Of a stretch of 11,913 nt of DNA, positions 10,764-11,913 are shown one piece after another; within the stretch, counting starts at the first letter, position 1; each line of letters starts with the position of its first letter. The position numbers and the translations under genes were made by a program. The notes beneath the pieces were generated by a model. It was not told the DNA's origin, ran no database searches, and saw only the letters and a list, made by a program, of their open reading frames with translations. This DNA comes from Theodoxus fluviatilis (lineage: Eukaryota > Mollusca > Gastropoda > Cycloneritida > Neritidae): contig JAWQFJ010025604.1 in assembly GCA_034096865.1 (NCBI GenBank), positions 17,501 through 29,413 of the forward strand, given 5' to 3'.

Positions 10764-10951
10764 ACAGGCAAACCGACAACTTCTGTGCATGAGACCACCA
10801 GAGTACATATGGATCCCATACACTGCACAGGTGCTTATCTATGCTTTCGTTTGCATGCACTGCTGGTGAGTATCACTTTGAACAGTGGTTTGTCACAGCA
10901 GGTGAGTTGCTCTCCGTTTGCACGCATAGGAGGCTGGTACTTGTTCCCTTA
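10760..10951 (+). repeat. Right copy of inverted microsatellite-tailed unit
   Basis: This is the plus-strand partner of 8509-8717. It begins GAACAGGCAAACCGACAAC and ends CTGGTACTTGTTCCCTTA. By eye about 17 differences fall in some 187 aligned bases. Homology stops at the TTA (10949-10951), after which this copy continues into a TIR-like sequence that the left copy lacks. The family name is not known to me. ACGG-type tetranucleotides next to short non-autonomous elements recall the pearl/Helitron-related repeats of bivalves, but that link is only a guess. Confidence 0.88.
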
Positions 10952-11003
10952 GGCCTTCGCACACGAGGCAACCAAAGTCTCTTGCCACGCTGCTTACGGC
11001 CGG

Positions 11004-11025
11004 TTGCTTGCCATGTGGCAGGCAA
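11004..11025. repeat. Near-perfect 22 bp palindrome
   Basis: TTGCTTGCCA and TGGCAGGCAA flank a two-base centre, with one T/G mismatch-type pair in the arms. It lies in the subterminal zone of the Harbinger-type element, where such repeats often serve as transposase or accessory-protein binding sites. That role is inference. Confidence 0.7.
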
Positions 11026-11159
11026 TGCTGGAGACTGAGCTCGCACACGCTTCCACTGTGACCTTTCACCTCTCGCCACGTTGTATTTATGGAAGCGCAT
11101 TAATTCCCGCGCTTGCACTAGAGACGCTCTGCATCTCTCCTCCGAAGGCTTGCCGTAGC

Positions 11160-11452
11160 ATGACTGAAACTTAGAGTGACGATGGCGACAGTACTTCGTC
11201 ATCTAATGATGATGTTGCAGCTGCTGCTGCAATACTTATAATTGCCGAGCAAAGTAAAAAGAGAAAAAGATCGTGTTGGTCTCGTGAATGGTTGAAAAAA
11301 CGATCAAGGCATGGTGCCTACTTGTGTCTGCTACAAGAGCTCCTCAACGAGGATCTCAAGGCAACAATAACTTTCCTTTGAATGAGTCATGAACATTTTC
11401 AGGAATTGTTACAGCTGGCTGGGCCTCAATTACTTAATCAATTTAATCGGAA
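11160..11452 (+). pseudogene. N-terminal remnant of Harbinger (ALP1/HARBI1-like) transposase
   Basis: From an ATG at 11160 the frame reads MTET, then a TAG (11172-11174), an acidic/Ser stretch, an Ala-rich stretch and a basic KKRKR. Next comes CWSREWLKKRSRHGAYLCLL, then QELLNEDLKATITFL, a TGA (11379-11381) where Arg is usual, and MSHEHFQELLQLAGPQL. This order (basic patch, W-x(4)-WL...R...G.Y..L, then FLRM...F.ELL) is the start of the nuclease protein of PIF/Harbinger elements. Such nucleases normally run to about 350-400 residues with a DDE domain. Here similarity fades after about 11452 and no DDE region follows. The frame stays open to 11577-11579, but its later part is unlike the family. 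A GT at about 11455 could mark an old splice donor or simply a deletion point. Both stops are single-base changes from common codons. Confidence 0.75.
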
Positions 11453-11739
11453 CAGTATTTTCATAACACAGATGCAATTTAAATGTATCGTATTCGTGGT
11501 ATCAGACAACACTAGCTTTGTACACAATGCTTCGGCGTATAGATATGCGTTGACCTGCATTTCCAATTTTAAAATGTAGGAGCTTTCACGACCTATTGAT
11601 GCATTCAACATACAGCTTTGATAAATTAATGTTGTTCATGGCTTACATGTTCTTTGGATGGGTTTCTAGCATCCCATAATACAGCGTTTTCTGTGTGAAG
11701 CGTAGACAGGTCCGCCATTACATTTTGCAACAAGTCGCC

Positions 11740-11763
11740 AGAACGCGAGAACGCGAGAACGAG
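11740..11763 (+). repeat. Three tandem copies of an 8-mer
   Basis: AGAACGCG, AGAACGCG and AGAACGAG follow one another directly. This is a short tandem repeat in the right part of the Harbinger-type derivative, and no function is evident. Confidence 0.85.
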
Positions 11764-11844
11764 GCTCTAAAGTCGCCCAGTGATTGATGGATTCAAAGAG
11801 AGTGGCACGCCACTGCCCCAAAAACTAGAACAGGTTTAATCACG

Positions 11845-11902
11845 AGCAACTCAGTTGCTGGTGGCGTGGAAAGTTGCTTGGAATGCCAGTTGCTTTCAAC
11901 TG
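11845..11902. repeat. Cluster of short inverted repeats with GTTGC/GCAAC core
   Basis: AGCAACT-C-AGTTGCT (11845-11859) is a perfect 7 bp inverted repeat around one base. CAGTTG-CTTT-CAACTG (11887-11902) is a perfect 6 bp hairpin. A further AGTTGC lies between them. The same GTTGC/GCAAC words occur near the left end of the element (about 10968, 11003, 11022), suggesting paired subterminal zones. Confidence 0.7.
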
Positions 11903-11913
11903 ACATCGCACAC

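Larger units (their letters stand above)
10952..11913 (+). mobile_element. PIF/Harbinger-type DNA transposon derivative, right end beyond window
   Basis: GGCCTTCGCACACGAGGCAA begins immediately after a TTA and resembles PIF/Harbinger terminal inverted repeats, which start with G/C-rich GGSC and sit in TTA/TAA target duplications. Inside are a transposase N-terminal remnant (11160-11452) and non-coding sequence. The right-hand portion (11840-11913) is rich in GTTGC/GCAAC words, as is the left end (10968-11030). The clean right terminus is not in the window. The interior after 11452 shows no further transposase, so this is probably an internally deleted, non-autonomous copy. The class is supported by the transposase similarity; the exact boundaries are inference. 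Confidence 0.65.

Overview
The window looks like non-coding, repeat-rich DNA from an animal genome. It has long dinucleotide and tetranucleotide microsatellites, several decayed non-LTR retrotransposons (LINEs) with animal-type reverse transcriptase motifs, and a PIF/Harbinger-type transposase remnant. The CR1-type 3' end (GCGCTATATAAAT followed by ATT units) and the ACGG/CA-tailed repeat units would fit an aquatic invertebrate, most likely a mollusc, but that is inference and not proven by the sequence. I see no intact host gene, no tRNA or rRNA, no bacterial operon structure and no CRISPR array.

Layout. Positions 1-302 are a degenerate TG-rich tract. Positions 303-3554 hold no recognisable gene, only a TGAA/TGGA array (1328-1432) and an AAC-rich patch (2057-2099). 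A (CA)n array lies at 3555-3740. A G-quadruplex-prone tract follows at 4226-4248. Next comes the broken C-terminal tail of a LINE polyprotein with a terminal zinc-finger-like segment (4528-4935), interrupted by a poly-G expansion. That tail runs almost directly into a compound array of (GATA)n (4989-5253) and (TGAA)n (5254-5876), which contains a ~240 bp higher-order duplication.

A 5'-truncated CR1-like LINE (5877-8306) begins at the edge of that array. It carries the end of the endonuclease domain, the reverse transcriptase and the C-terminal region, then a 3' UTR and an ATT tail. Its coding region is broken by at least three in-frame stops and several frameshifts, although the catalytic aspartates survive. 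A second, different LINE fragment (8967-10303) is more decayed; its catalytic FADD-type motif reads FADY. This second LINE is bracketed by two inverted copies (8509-8717 and 10760-10951) of a ~190 bp unknown unit. Each copy carries an ACGG-type tetranucleotide run and a long TG/CA array on its inner side.

From 10952 to the window end lies what I read as a PIF/Harbinger DNA transposon derivative. A TIR-like end follows a TTA immediately at the edge of the right-hand unit. A transposase N-terminal remnant (11160-11452) has two stop codons, and a GTTGC/GCAAC-rich subterminal zone runs to the window edge.

Nothing here works together as a functional pathway. The window is a nested graveyard of mobile elements and simple repeats. 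The least explained item is the inverted pair of microsatellite-tailed units.
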